A stretch of 64,000 nt of DNA, taken from assembly GCF_050279675.1 (NCBI RefSeq), contig NZ_JBNNUK010000003.1, positions 248,001 through 312,000 of the forward strand, written 5' to 3'. Under the pieces are notes generated by a model that had not been told where the DNA came from, ran no database searches, and saw only the letters and a program-made list of their open reading frames with translations. The stretch comes from Viridibacillus sp050279675 (GTDB taxonomy: Bacteria > Bacillota > Bacilli > Bacillales_A > Planococcaceae). The position numbers and the translations under genes were made by a program. Shown here piece by piece: positions 53,278-62,364 of this stretch (the stretch's first letter is position 1; every line of letters starts with the position of its first letter).

Positions 53278-54249
53278 ATGAAAAAGGCTCTATCTATATT
53301 TTTAATTGCTATACTCGCTTTATTTACTGTTGCCTGTAATGCAGAAGACCAAGTAAATCAGGATAAAAGTAAAAAAGACGTACTTTCTATTTACACTACT
53401 GTTTATCCTTTAACTTACTTCGCAGAACGTATTGGTGGTAAGCATGTTGAAGTTAATTCGATTTACCCTCCTGGATCAAATGAACATTCATTTGACCCAA
53501 CGCAAAAAGATATGATGAATTTAGCAGATGCGGATTTATTTTTCTATGTTGGTTTAGGTCTTGAAGGCTTTGTTAACAATGCCCAAAAAACATTAAAAAA
53601 TGAGAATGTAGAATTTATTGAAACTGCCGCTAATGTATCTGAGGAAAAACTAGACGTTAGCACAAGTGTTGCGCATGAACATGAAGCTGTAGAAGAAGAT
53701 CATGATCATGCACATGGTAATATTGACCCCCATGTATGGCTTTCACCTATCATCAGCCAAGATTTAGCACTTTCTATTAAAGATGCTTTAGTAAAAACTC
53801 AACCAAATCATAAAGAAGAATTTGAGCAAAATTACAAATCATTAATCTCAGAACTTCAAGATTTAGATAAAGAGTTCAAAGAAATGGCAGATAATGCCCC
53901 TTCTAAAACATTCTTTGTATCTCATTCTGCATTTGGCTACATTGCTGGGACATACGGATTAACTCAAGTTTCAGTAGCCGGGTTGAATTCACAAGACGAA
54001 CCAACTCAAAAAGAATTAACGAAGATTGTCGACCAAGCAAAAGAGAATCATATACACTATATCCTGTTTGAACAAAATGTTTCTTCTAAATTAGCAAAGG
54101 TCATCCAAAAAGAAGTAGGTGCAGAACCACTTACTCTTCACAATTTAAGTATTCTTACAGATGAAGACATTAAAAACGAAGAAACATACTTTAGTTTAAT
54201 GAAAAAAGATATCGAGACATTAAAAAAGGCTTTGAATGAGTCAAAATAA
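53278..54249 (+). CDS. znuA: Zinc ABC transporter substrate-binding lipoprotein (AdcA/ZnuA type)
   Basis: A 323-residue cluster A-I metal-binding protein. The signal peptide ends in the lipobox TVAC with Cys20 as the lipidated residue. A His/Glu-rich loop (HEHEAVEEDHDHAHG, about residues 138-152) is typical of zinc rather than manganese binders. Metal ligand histidines are expected in NEHSFDP, DPHVWLS and SHSAFGY. A Zur box covers the promoter. Unusually, no permease or ATPase gene follows; a terminator comes next. Confidence 0.92.
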   Translation: MKKALSIFLIAILALFTVACNAEDQVNQDKSKKDVLSIYTTVYPLTYFAERIGGKHVEVNSIYPPGSNEHSFDPTQKDMMNLADADLFFYVGLGLEGFVNNAQKTLKNENVEFIETAANVSEEKLDVSTSVAHEHEAVEEDHDHAHGNIDPHVWLSPIISQDLALSIKDALVKTQPNHKEEFEQNYKSLISELQDLDKEFKEMADNAPSKTFFVSHSAFGYIAGTYGLTQVSVAGLNSQDEPTQKELTKIVDQAKENHIHYILFEQNVSSKLAKVIQKEVGAEPLTLHNLSILTDEDIKNEETYFSLMKKDIETLKKALNESK

Positions 54250-54267
54250 TATGAGCTAAAGAAAAAA

Positions 54268-54318
54268 TTAAACCCGTACAAAGAGTCTGTATATCTGCTC
54301 TATGCACGGGTTTTTCTT
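54268..54318 (+). terminator. Terminator of the zinc-binding protein gene
   Basis: AAACCCGTRCA-type arm pairs with TGCACGGGTTT with internal GAGTC/ GCTC pairing, followed by T residues. Confidence 0.8.
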
Positions 54319-54476
54319 ATACTAATAAATGTAGAAACCTATTAATTAAGTTGTATTCTAAATTTTTCCGTATTCATTCTGATATTCATTTACTTTTCTT
54401 TCTCTATTTCTTCCGTAAAGCGCCTTTAGTTTGCAACAATTTCTTTTGATTTCGTATGATGTAAATAATTTGGAGA

Positions 54477-55184
54477 TTAATCCATCATTCGTTTTTTAAA
54501 GGTAACCACTGTAGGTATAGCTGCCACTATAATCCATCCACTAATCACTGCAAATGGCTTAATTAAATCGCTTAAAGCAAAACTTTTTTCAAGTAGCTCT
54601 CCCAAAAGAATAATTTGAACACTTGGTAGCCATTCGACAACTTTCAATATAGGGTAATTTTCAATGAACGCCATCCCCATAGGTCCTATTGAAAATATAG
54701 CTAGTACGGGTAATACGATAACAGACGATTCCATTACAGACTTAGCGAAAAGCCCTAAAAATGTCCCTACTGCTATATAAAATACCGCAGATAACATTAG
54801 TGCTAATGCCATCACTGCTAAATTACCTGGCATATACCCTGAGAAATACATACATCCCCCTACAATAAGCATAGTTGATATAAATGTTAATGTACTTTTA
54901 CCAATTAGAATTTCAGAAGTCGATGCTGGAGATAACATTAAACTCCTCAATGTATTCTTCTCTTTCTCTTCAGCAATCAAGCAACATTGGACGTAGGTAG
55001 CTACCATCGAAAATGTAATGTTAATCGACATAAAGTATCCTTGAATCGTATCGACACCCATTCGAGCATAAATAGCTGCTAAAATAAGCGGTAAAAAGAT
55101 CATTGATGATACCGCTATATTACGTGAAAACTCCTTGTAGTCTTTCACTAAAATTGCTTGAATTCTTCTAACTGATGTATTCAT
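54477..55184 (-). CDS. ABC-2 type transporter permease
   Basis: A 235-residue permease with six hydrophobic segments, the usual ABC-2 size. The segment EEKEKNTLRSLMLSPASTSE after the second helix is the typical amphipathic coupling region of ABC-2 exporters. It overlaps the ATPase gene by 4 bases, and both are probably regulated by the LytTR protein encoded upstream. The substrate is unknown; antibiotic, lipid or peptide export is possible. Confidence 0.9.
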   Translation of the reverse strand: MNTSVRRIQAILVKDYKEFSRNIAVSSMIFLPLILAAIYARMGVDTIQGYFMSINITFSMVATYVQCCLIAEEKEKNTLRSLMLSPASTSEILIGKSTLTFISTMLIVGGCMYFSGYMPGNLAVMALALMLSAVFYIAVGTFLGLFAKSVMESSVIVLPVLAIFSIGPMGMAFIENYPILKVVEWLPSVQIILLGELLEKSFALSDLIKPFAVISGWIIVAAIPTVVTFKKRMMD

Positions 55185-56029
55185 AGTAGTTCCCTCCCCG
55201 TTACTTGTACGAAAATATCCCCTAAACTCGGTTCATTAGTCGATATACGTTCTACTTGATTATTTTGCATCCATTCAAACATTTGTTTAGCATCTTCCGC
55301 ACCTTTACCAATTATTTCCTTTCTACCATCTAATAGTTCAACTGTTAATGAGTCATCTCCAAATTGGCGTTTTAAGTCGGTTGGTGATCCAATTGCACGT
55401 ATTGTCCCTTTATCAAGAAAAGCTACACGATTACAAAGTACCTCAGCTTCTGCCATATCATGAGTCGTTAAGAAAATTGTAGTTCCCATCTCATTTAATT
55501 TTCGTAATCCAGCATAAATATGATTAGTGTTCACTGGATCCAGCGCAGAAGTCGGCTCATCTAAAAATAACAATTCTGGTTTGTGTAAAATAGCACGTGC
55601 CAATGTAACGCGTTGGATCATTCCTTTTGATAAAGTATTAACACGTTTCTTACGATCTTCATATAAGTTAACAAACTTGAGCGCCTCTTCAACTGATGAA
55701 TCAGGCAAATTATATAATCTACTATATAGTATGAGGTTTTCTTCAATTGAAATCCTCGTATATAAACCACTGTTATCTGTTAAGATGCCAAATCGACTAC
55801 GTGCTGCAGGTTGTTGCAATGCTCTCGCATCACTATTAAAGACGCGTACATCTCCACCAGATGCAGTAAGTTGCCCAGTTAAAATTTTTATTGTCGTTGT
55901 TTTCCCCGATCCACTTGGTCCAAGGAAACCGAATATTTCCCCCTTTTTAATTTCAAAAGAAACATCTCGGATTGCCTTCTCCTTTTGAAAACTCTTTTCC
56001 AAATGGCTTACTTTAATTATTGTTTCCAT
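55181..56029 (-). CDS. ABC transporter ATP-binding protein
   Basis: A 282-residue ATPase: Walker A GPSGSGKTTT near residue 40, signature LSKGMIQRV (in place of LSGGQ), Walker B LLFLDEPTSALDP and the switch histidine in LTTHDMAEAE. The C-terminal 70 residues are typical of DrrA/NatA-type exporters. I place the start at ATG 56029, preceded by GGGGGG; the frame is open 20 codons further without a site. Transcribed with the permease. Confidence 0.92.
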   Translation of the reverse strand: METIIKVSHLEKSFQKEKAIRDVSFEIKKGEIFGFLGPSGSGKTTTIKILTGQLTASGGDVRVFNSDARALQQPAARSRFGILTDNSGLYTRISIEENLILYSRLYNLPDSSVEEALKFVNLYEDRKKRVNTLSKGMIQRVTLARAILHKPELLFLDEPTSALDPVNTNHIYAGLRKLNEMGTTIFLTTHDMAEAEVLCNRVAFLDKGTIRAIGSPTDLKRQFGDDSLTVELLDGRKEIIGKGAEDAKQMFEWMQNNQVERISTNEPSLGDIFVQVTGRELL

Positions 56030-56087
56030 TAGTATTCCCCCCGTATTCGAACTTGACCTAAGAATACAAGAGGCTTCATGATTGTGC

Positions 56088-56147
56088 ATTATATATCGGG
56101 TGAATGGCGCTATATGGTGGTGAATGATATCAAATTATGTGTGAATG
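56088..56147 (-). promoter_or_regulatory. ABC operon promoter with three direct repeats (candidate LytTR operator)
   Basis: GTGAATG (plus strand) occurs three times, starting at 56100, 56120 and 56141, that is, with 20- and 21-base periods. A TATAAT -10 on the minus strand is at 56093-56088, while the -35 region reads CATATA, far from consensus. LytTR regulators bind direct repeats about two helical turns apart. The gene for a LytTR protein lies immediately upstream. Confidence 0.55.
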
Positions 56148-56174
56148 GAGGTCGATTATTTCCTGAGAAATAAT

Positions 56175-57134
56175 TTATATTCCGACTATTTTCTTCAATT
56201 CAACTAACTTACTTTTAGATAAAGGAACATGTGTTCTTTCGTTTCCAGATAAAATTAAGCTGTAGCTGTTTTTAGTCCATGTCACAATTTCTCTAACCTT
56301 TTGTAAGTTAACAATATAAGAGCGATGGCAACGGAAGAAACCGAATGGAACTAGACGTAGTTCGAGATCATTAAGTGTTAAAGTACACGGAAATGCATCT
56401 CCACTGACATATACATTCACTAATCCATCGACACTCTCAATATAATCAATTTCAGGTGGATTAAATAATATAAACTTGTCATTTAGCTTGGTAGGAATTT
56501 TCTCTAATTTAATCAGCTGACTTTCTGTTTCAAGTGTTTTCTCAGATTCTTTTCTCTCTTCTTGTAAATCCAATGGTTCTAAACCCGCCGAATCCAGGCG
56601 ATATAGTTGATTTGATGAGCTCAACAAATCTTCTAAATTATTCGCCAAAAGATATACAATATATCCTTTCTCCTTTAACGTCATAATGACAATATCAACA
56701 ATACGTTTAGTTTCAACATCTAGATTTTGAAAAGGCTCTTCTAAAATATGTATAGGTTGTTCATGCATTAATAATTTGGCAAACCGTACTCTTTGAACTT
56801 GTACATCATTTAAATCCTTGATTTTCACAGTTTTTTTATCCATTAACCCAGTAATTTTAAGAATATCCTCGATTACTTCATTAGAATTATATAAAGCCCT
56901 TTCAAACTTCAGACTTTCCATTACTGTTAATCGTTCATAGCACCCTTCTTTTCTAAAGTGAAGGTTTATTTGATTGTTGTATTGGAGTTGTTGTACAATA
57001 TACCCTATTTGTTCTACATCAGAGTATATACCGGTTACAGCACCCTCATTAAATGGCAATTCGAATGAAGGACAAATTGTGACACCACCAATAACTGACT
57101 CAGGAATAACAATTTGCTGAAAATCTCTTGTCAT
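56175..57134 (-). CDS. LytTR regulator fused to a degenerate ABC ATPase-like domain
   Basis: A 319-residue protein from ATG 57134 (GAGGAAG upstream). Residues 1-190 follow an ABC ATPase plan: a RLTVMESLKF segment, LNDVQVQRVRFAKLLMHEQP in the signature region, ILEEPFQNLD as Walker B-like D-loop, and a segment like the switch region (YLLANNLEDLL, no histidine). There is no Walker A: the expected loop reads NEGAVTGIYSD. Residues 225-319 are a LytTR DNA-binding domain (FFRCHRSYIVNLQKVREIV). It probably controls the ABC operon next to it, with the dead ATPase domain as sensor or partner domain. Confidence 0.85.
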   Translation of the reverse strand: MTRDFQQIVIPESVIGGVTICPSFELPFNEGAVTGIYSDVEQIGYIVQQLQYNNQINLHFRKEGCYERLTVMESLKFERALYNSNEVIEDILKITGLMDKKTVKIKDLNDVQVQRVRFAKLLMHEQPIHILEEPFQNLDVETKRIVDIVIMTLKEKGYIVYLLANNLEDLLSSSNQLYRLDSAGLEPLDLQEERKESEKTLETESQLIKLEKIPTKLNDKFILFNPPEIDYIESVDGLVNVYVSGDAFPCTLTLNDLELRLVPFGFFRCHRSYIVNLQKVREIVTWTKNSYSLILSGNERTHVPLSKSKLVELKKIVGI

Positions 57135-57261
57135 GATTTTTATCTTCCTCTCACAAATAATAAAATTATACAACATTATGGAAATTAATTCATTTAAACC
57201 AATTTACATACATATTTAAAGAACTACTAAATTTGTATTAACGTCAATGCTGTAAATACAA

Positions 57262-57305
57262 AATTAAACCACCTATGATATTAATCATCATAGATGGTTT
57301 AATTA
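57262..57305 (-). terminator. Terminator of menE (bidirectional shape)
   Basis: TTAAACCATCTATGATGA and its near complement form a long stem with one G-U pair; A/T runs flank both sides. Confidence 0.85.
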
Positions 57306-57322
57306 ATTTAATTAACTTGATT

Positions 57323-58768
57323 TTATTCTTTGTTTAATAACTCTTTTAATTTTCTTCGCAATAACTTATTTGAGCCGTTGCGAGGTAATTCACTGACGCT
57401 ATAAATTTGATGTGGTACTTTATAATTGGCTAAATGTTCCTTGCAAAATGCCAACAATTCATCTACATTTACTCTTTCTTTTAAAACAACAAATGCGTTA
57501 GGTACTTGCCCCCATTTTTCATCCTCTACTCCACATACACCAGCTTCACGCACAGCTTCATGTGAGACAAGCACATTTTCAATCTCCGCAGGATAAATAT
57601 TTTCACCACCGGAAATGATTAAATCTGAACGACGATCAACGACATACAAATAATCTTCATCATCGAGATAGCCAATATCTCCTGAATGTAACCAGCCATT
57701 TTCCTGAGAAGGCTTATCTGCAAACCGCCCTATATACCCAGGCGTTACATGCGGTCCACGGATTAAAACCTCGCCTTGATCGAAAGCTTTCTCTGCTCCA
57801 TCGATACGGATTTGATTGAAAAAGAGTGCTTTACCCGCAGACCCTAATTTACGTATTGCATCTGTACTTGATAATGTTGCTGTTTGAGAGGATGTTTCTG
57901 TCATACCATATGTTTGGGAAACTTTAAGCCCAAGCTGTTCCGCTCGCTTCAAATAATCGATTGGAACAGGACCGCCTCCTGCAAGCATTGTTAAAAACTT
58001 CGGAGAAACTTTAGCATTTCTAGCTTCCAACTCCGATAAAATTCTTTCTAAAGTGACAGATACAACTGACATTCTTGTTACAGTACCTGCTACTAACTCA
58101 TTTGCTATTTCTTTGACATTAAATTTAGGATAGAGTTTAATTTCAACACCGTGCAACAATGATTTAGCTAGCATGGAAAATCCACTAATATGAAATAATG
58201 GCATTGTACAAAGCCAACAATCATCTTCTACTAAGCCCATATTATAAACGGAGGAAGTAGCACTTGAAACGTGATTCCCTACCGTTTGGCGAACTCCTTT
58301 TGGATAGCCAGTGGTACCAGATGTATACATGATTGTCATCGTTTGATTATCATCCCACTCTATTGCAAGATCGAAGTCCCGTTGATGACTTGTATAAATT
58401 TCAGTAAAAGTCAATGTTGGCACTTGATTAACCGGCAATTTCTCCACTAGTAAGTCCTCTACTAAAATAAAATCCACTGCCGCATCATCAATTTGATATG
58501 CTAGCTCTTTTTCTGTTAATCGTAAATTTAAAAGTACCATCTCACATTGCAAATGCATACAAGCATACATCATCCAAATAATCTCGGGATGGGATGGTGC
58601 ATAAATAGCTACTCTGGATCTCTGCTTTACGCCACTTGCAGTTAATTTTTTCGATAGCAATAGTGCTTTTTCATTCGCTTCTTTAAACGTCCACTGTTCC
58701 TCTTCAAAGCTAAGTGCAATCCGCTCTGGTGTTAATAGGCTACGCTGTAAAAGCCAGTTTGGTATCAT
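57323..58768 (-). CDS. menE: O-succinylbenzoate-CoA ligase
   Basis: Activates o-succinylbenzoate to its CoA ester in menaquinone synthesis. A 481-residue ANL-superfamily ligase with MYTSGTTGYPKG, QTYGMTETSSQ, HSGDIGYLD, GGENIYPAEIE and the C-terminal lysine in NGSNKLLRRK. Its place after menB fits. It is separated from menB by a 223-base structured leader ending in a terminator, so it may be controlled separately from menFDHB. The ATG 58768 has GGGGGTG upstream. Confidence 0.93.
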   Translation of the reverse strand: MIPNWLLQRSLLTPERIALSFEEEQWTFKEANEKALLLSKKLTASGVKQRSRVAIYAPSHPEIIWMMYACMHLQCEMVLLNLRLTEKELAYQIDDAAVDFILVEDLLVEKLPVNQVPTLTFTEIYTSHQRDFDLAIEWDDNQTMTIMYTSGTTGYPKGVRQTVGNHVSSATSSVYNMGLVEDDCWLCTMPLFHISGFSMLAKSLLHGVEIKLYPKFNVKEIANELVAGTVTRMSVVSVTLERILSELEARNAKVSPKFLTMLAGGGPVPIDYLKRAEQLGLKVSQTYGMTETSSQTATLSSTDAIRKLGSAGKALFFNQIRIDGAEKAFDQGEVLIRGPHVTPGYIGRFADKPSQENGWLHSGDIGYLDDEDYLYVVDRRSDLIISGGENIYPAEIENVLVSHEAVREAGVCGVEDEKWGQVPNAFVVLKERVNVDELLAFCKEHLANYKVPHQIYSVSELPRNGSNKLLRRKLKELLNKE

Positions 58769-58799
58769 TTTTTCACCCCCTGGTTAAATATGTTGATAA

Positions 58800-58981
58800 A
58801 AAAAGCTGCCCTTGGAGGACAGCTTAAAATGACAACTTTTTTGAGCTGTCTTTTGTTGAAGATTACTTGAAGTATTTATTCGACAGTTCCAGCTTCAGGC
58901 GATAACTGCTCACAGCTGGACGAGCATTTTGGACCAACAGGATGTTGGTCTTGCAACCGTTACGACAAACTTAAGTTGTCT
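58800..58981 (-). promoter_or_regulatory. Structured menE leader with riboswitch-like terminator switch
   Basis: Minus-strand elements in order: a = GACAACTT (58980-58973); a perfect hairpin GACCAACATCCTGTTGGTC (58950-58932); a hairpin AGCTGGA / TCCAGCT (58920-58888, read as RNA TCCAGCT to AGCTGGA); b = GACAGCT (58850-58844); a' = AAGTTGTC (58838-58831); b' = AAGCTGTCC (58825-58817); c = GGGCAGCTT (58811-58803) plus seven T. Helix a-a' is incompatible with b-b', and b-b' is incompatible with the terminator b'-c. This is the logic of a ligand- or protein-controlled attenuator. Class unrecognised. Confidence 0.55.
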
Positions 58982-58991
58982 TCCTTAGCTA

Positions 58992-59810
58992 TTAAGGGAA
59001 ACGTGGGAACTGGCCAAAGTCTGGTTCGCGTTTTTCTTTGAATGCGTCGCGACCTTCTTTTGCTTCGTCTGTTGTATAGTAAAGTAAAGTTGCGTCTCCA
59101 GCAAATTGTTGAAGACCTGCTAAACCATCTGTGTCTGCATTGAATGATGCTTTTAGGAAGCGTAATGCAGTAGGTGATTTAGAAAGCATTTCTTCACACC
59201 ATTGAACAGTTTCATCTTCTAATCGTTCTAGAGGAACAACTGTATTTACTAAGCCCATATCCAATGCTTCTTGTGCATCGTATTGACGGCATAGGTACCA
59301 AATTTCACGCGCTTTTTTATGGCCAACGATTCGTGCTAAGTAACCTGCACCGTAACCAGCGTCAAATGAACCTACTTTAGGTCCAGTTTGTCCGAAGCGA
59401 GCGTTTTCTGCTGCGATTGTTAAATCACAGACGATGTGTAACACATGTCCGCCACCAATTGCGTAACCAGCAACCATTGCTACTACAGGTTTTGGTGTGA
59501 TACGGATTAAATGTTGTAAGTCTAATACATTTAGACGAGGAATGTTGTCATCTCCAACATAGCCACCATTTCCACGTACTTTTTGGTCTCCGCCTGCGCA
59601 GAATGCTTGATCGCCTTCACCAGTTAAAATAATTACACCGATATTTGCATTATCACGTGCACGTGTAAATGCGTCGATTAATTCTGAAGTTGTTTTTGGA
59701 CGGAATGCATTACGCACTTCCGGACGATTAATTGTAATTTTCGCGATACCATTATAAGATTCATACTTAATATCTTCGTATGTACGCTCTGTTACCCATT
59801 GACGAGTCAT
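58992..59810 (-). CDS. menB: 1,4-dihydroxy-2-naphthoyl-CoA synthase
   Basis: Crotonase-fold enzyme that cyclises o-succinylbenzoyl-CoA to DHNA-CoA, 272 residues. MenB hallmarks: RPEVRNAFRPKTTSELIDAF, FCAGGDQKVRG, GGGHVLHIVCDLTIA, GSFDAGYGAGYLAR and the ending DFGQFPRFP. The catalytic aspartate and tyrosine of MenB lie in FDAGYGAGY and further downstream. GGAGG precedes the start. It lies 26 bases after menH. Confidence 0.96.
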   Translation of the reverse strand: MTRQWVTERTYEDIKYESYNGIAKITINRPEVRNAFRPKTTSELIDAFTRARDNANIGVIILTGEGDQAFCAGGDQKVRGNGGYVGDDNIPRLNVLDLQHLIRITPKPVVAMVAGYAIGGGHVLHIVCDLTIAAENARFGQTGPKVGSFDAGYGAGYLARIVGHKKAREIWYLCRQYDAQEALDMGLVNTVVPLERLEDETVQWCEEMLSKSPTALRFLKASFNADTDGLAGLQQFAGDATLLYYTTDEAKEGRDAFKEKREPDFGQFPRFP

Positions 59811-59836
59811 ATATATGATCCTCCTACTTGTAATTT

Positions 59837-60652
59837 TTAAATGTGTTCCTCTATTATTGTAGCAAAAGTTTTAGGATTTTCCACATGAATTGCATGTCCA
59901 GCTTTTAGTACGACTTCATGTTTACAATTTTGGAATAAATTTTTCATGTCGACAGCTTTTTGATAAAACTTCTTATCTAACTCTCCTGTTACTAAAACAA
60001 CTGGTTTAGTAAAGCATGTCAACTCATCCCAATATGAATTCTGTTGTCCTGTACCTACGCCTCTTAAACTATTTGCTAAACCTCTTTCATTTTGCAATAA
60101 TCTCTCTGCACGAATTTCCTCTTGAATGTCTAGAGATAAGTTTTTTTGAGATTCGAATAGGGATATGTTCTCCCAATAATCCACAAATGCTTGTATACCC
60201 TTTTCTTCAAGAAGCTCTGCTAGAATATTATCAGCTTTTACTCTAACAGTGCGTTCTTCAATCGTTCGCAAACCCGGTGAAGCACTTTCCAAAATAAGTT
60301 GCTCAATTGTTTCAGGATATTGCAAAGCATAAGCTAATGCAACGCGCCCTCCCATAGAATAACCTACTAACGTGAATTTATTGATACCACGTTGTACCAA
60401 CATTTCATGTAAGACTGCAACTTGCCTCTCCATAGAATAATGTTCTACGTTTTTCGGGCTATCTGTGTAACCATGACCAATCAAATCAATTGCAATGATA
60501 CGTACTTGATCACTCATTGAACTTATTACTTTATCCCAAGTTGTAGAGCTACCAGTAAAGCCATGTAAGAATACAACGGTTTTTTCGACACGCGGATTAA
60601 TAATTTCATAATGCACATTTAAGCCGTTTACTGTCATTATTACGCTTGCCAT
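59837..60652 (-). CDS. menH: SHCHC synthase MenH (alpha/beta hydrolase)
   Basis: Eliminates pyruvate from SEPHCHC in menaquinone synthesis. A 271-residue alpha/beta hydrolase: oxyanion motif FLHGFTGSSTTW, nucleophile elbow GYSMGGRVAL, Asp in TGELDKKF and His in AGHAIHVENP. The ATG at 60652 overlaps the menD stop by 13 bases; an ATG at 60637 just past the stop would also work, and no strong ribosome site favours either. Translation is probably coupled to menD. Confidence 0.92.
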   Translation of the reverse strand: MASVIMTVNGLNVHYEIINPRVEKTVVFLHGFTGSSTTWDKVISSMSDQVRIIAIDLIGHGYTDSPKNVEHYSMERQVAVLHEMLVQRGINKFTLVGYSMGGRVALAYALQYPETIEQLILESASPGLRTIEERTVRVKADNILAELLEEKGIQAFVDYWENISLFESQKNLSLDIQEEIRAERLLQNERGLANSLRGVGTGQQNSYWDELTCFTKPVVLVTGELDKKFYQKAVDMKNLFQNCKHEVVLKAGHAIHVENPKTFATIIEEHI

Positions 60653-62364
60653 TTTGCATCTAACTCCTCACCAATCGCTCTCCATAATTTACGGTGTGTC
60701 TCAACATTTACTTGGCGATTTGTAAATACTTCTATCAAACGTAGCGGTTTTTGTTTTGGTGTTTGTAACACGTCTACAAATGCATCTTTTGTTTCTACAG
60801 TCTGATATTCTGCACCGTACATTATCGCGATTTCTTTAAAGTTAAGTCCTGAAGGCGTTCCGAATAATTCTTCATAATGGGCTTCTTCTGTAGCTTGTGC
60901 TAAATATGAGAAAATACCACCGCCATCATTATTCATCACAACGATCGTCATATCACACCCTTGATATCGTGTCGTGATTAATCCATTTACATCATGTAAA
61001 AACGCTAAATCACCAATCAATAAATACGTTTCACGCTGTCTTGCAAGTTGCACACCAAAAGCAGTAGATACAACACCGTCAATGCCATTTGCACCTCGAT
61101 TGGCAAAAACTTTTACATCCTTTACCATTTTATTAAAAAATGTATCTACATCTCGGATTGGCATACTACTACTAACAAATAAATCACTTGCTTCAGGTAA
61201 ATTTGTAAATAGTGTCGCTGCCATTGCACCCTCATCAGATTGCTCTTCTAAATACTGCTCAATATGCTTTGTTGCAATTTCATTTGCAACAATCCATTTA
61301 GATTTATAAATAGTATCGATTATTGACTTAACAGTGACATCTTCTAACCAGTCACTGACACTAGCATGTATGTGGTGTGTTGCAATTGCTAAAGAATCAC
61401 GGAACATCGGATCTTCATCTATTACTATAAATGTATCTGGTTTAACAAAAGTTAAAAATAATGAAAGAGGTTTTGATACTAGCTGTGCACCAAAGCGAAT
61501 AACAGTATCAGGTGCCATCGAATTTTTAAAAGCCTCGTTTTTCAAAATAGCATCATACTGATCAATGATATAATCCATACAATCTTCAGGAATATTCGAG
61601 CGTAAATGAGATAGGCTCTCTACAAGAACTGGCCATTTCACCTTTCGAATAAAACCCCAAACAGCTTCTAAGTCCGTTCCTGGATTCATCTCACCAAAGA
61701 TTAATAATCCTTTTTCAGCTTTGTTAATTGCAACCTCTAATGTATTAAATGCCTTTTTCGAAGGCCGTAATTCAGCTCCGTAACTTTCCACAAAGGTTCC
61801 GATTGGTAATGTCTCTTGGAAATTGATGAGTAGTGGTTCACGGAAAGGTACATTAATTTGTACAGGGCCAGCAGGTGCAGTCGTCGCAATCGACATCGCA
61901 CGTGCTATATGGCGTTCGATAAATGCCATTGTCCCTGTTGATGTATCTGGTAGTGGAAAGTCCACTGACCATTTTACATGCGTACCATATAAATTTACTT
62001 GATCGATAGCTTGTGGTGCTCCAACTTCACGTAATTCATGTGGACGATCCGCCGTTAATATGATTAAAGGTACACGAGCATAGCTCGCTTCTACAATTGC
62101 AGGGAAGTAGTTTGCTGCCGCTGTTCCTGATGTACAAACTAGCACAACTGGTCTCACACTTGCCTTTGCAATACCTAATGCCAAAAATGCTGCAGAACGC
62201 TCATCTACTTGACGGTATAAATTAAATTCCTTTGAAGAAGCAAAAGCATAAGCAAGTGGAGTTGAGCGTGAGCCTGGACTCACAACTACATCTCGTGCAC
62301 CTGCCTCATATAATGACGCAACGAGCTTATAAACATAGCTCGTTAAAGTATCTTTCTCACTCAT
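60640..62364 (-). CDS. menD: SEPHCHC synthase MenD
   Basis: ThDP-dependent enzyme joining isochorismate and 2-oxoglutarate. 574 residues with VVSPGSRSTPLAYAF, the ThDP glutamate region in VCTSGTAAANYFPAIVEA, RGANGIDGVVSTAFG, and the ThDP motif GDLAFLHDVNGL-x-NNDGGGIFSYL. It overlaps menF by 8 bases, and AGGAGG inside the menF end serves as its ribosome site. Confidence 0.96.
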   Translation of the reverse strand: MSEKDTLTSYVYKLVASLYEAGARDVVVSPGSRSTPLAYAFASSKEFNLYRQVDERSAAFLALGIAKASVRPVVLVCTSGTAAANYFPAIVEASYARVPLIILTADRPHELREVGAPQAIDQVNLYGTHVKWSVDFPLPDTSTGTMAFIERHIARAMSIATTAPAGPVQINVPFREPLLINFQETLPIGTFVESYGAELRPSKKAFNTLEVAINKAEKGLLIFGEMNPGTDLEAVWGFIRKVKWPVLVESLSHLRSNIPEDCMDYIIDQYDAILKNEAFKNSMAPDTVIRFGAQLVSKPLSLFLTFVKPDTFIVIDEDPMFRDSLAIATHHIHASVSDWLEDVTVKSIIDTIYKSKWIVANEIATKHIEQYLEEQSDEGAMAATLFTNLPEASDLFVSSSMPIRDVDTFFNKMVKDVKVFANRGANGIDGVVSTAFGVQLARQRETYLLIGDLAFLHDVNGLITTRYQGCDMTIVVMNNDGGGIFSYLAQATEEAHYEELFGTPSGLNFKEIAIMYGAEYQTVETKDAFVDVLQTPKQKPLRLIEVFTNRQVNVETHRKLWRAIGEELDAKWQA

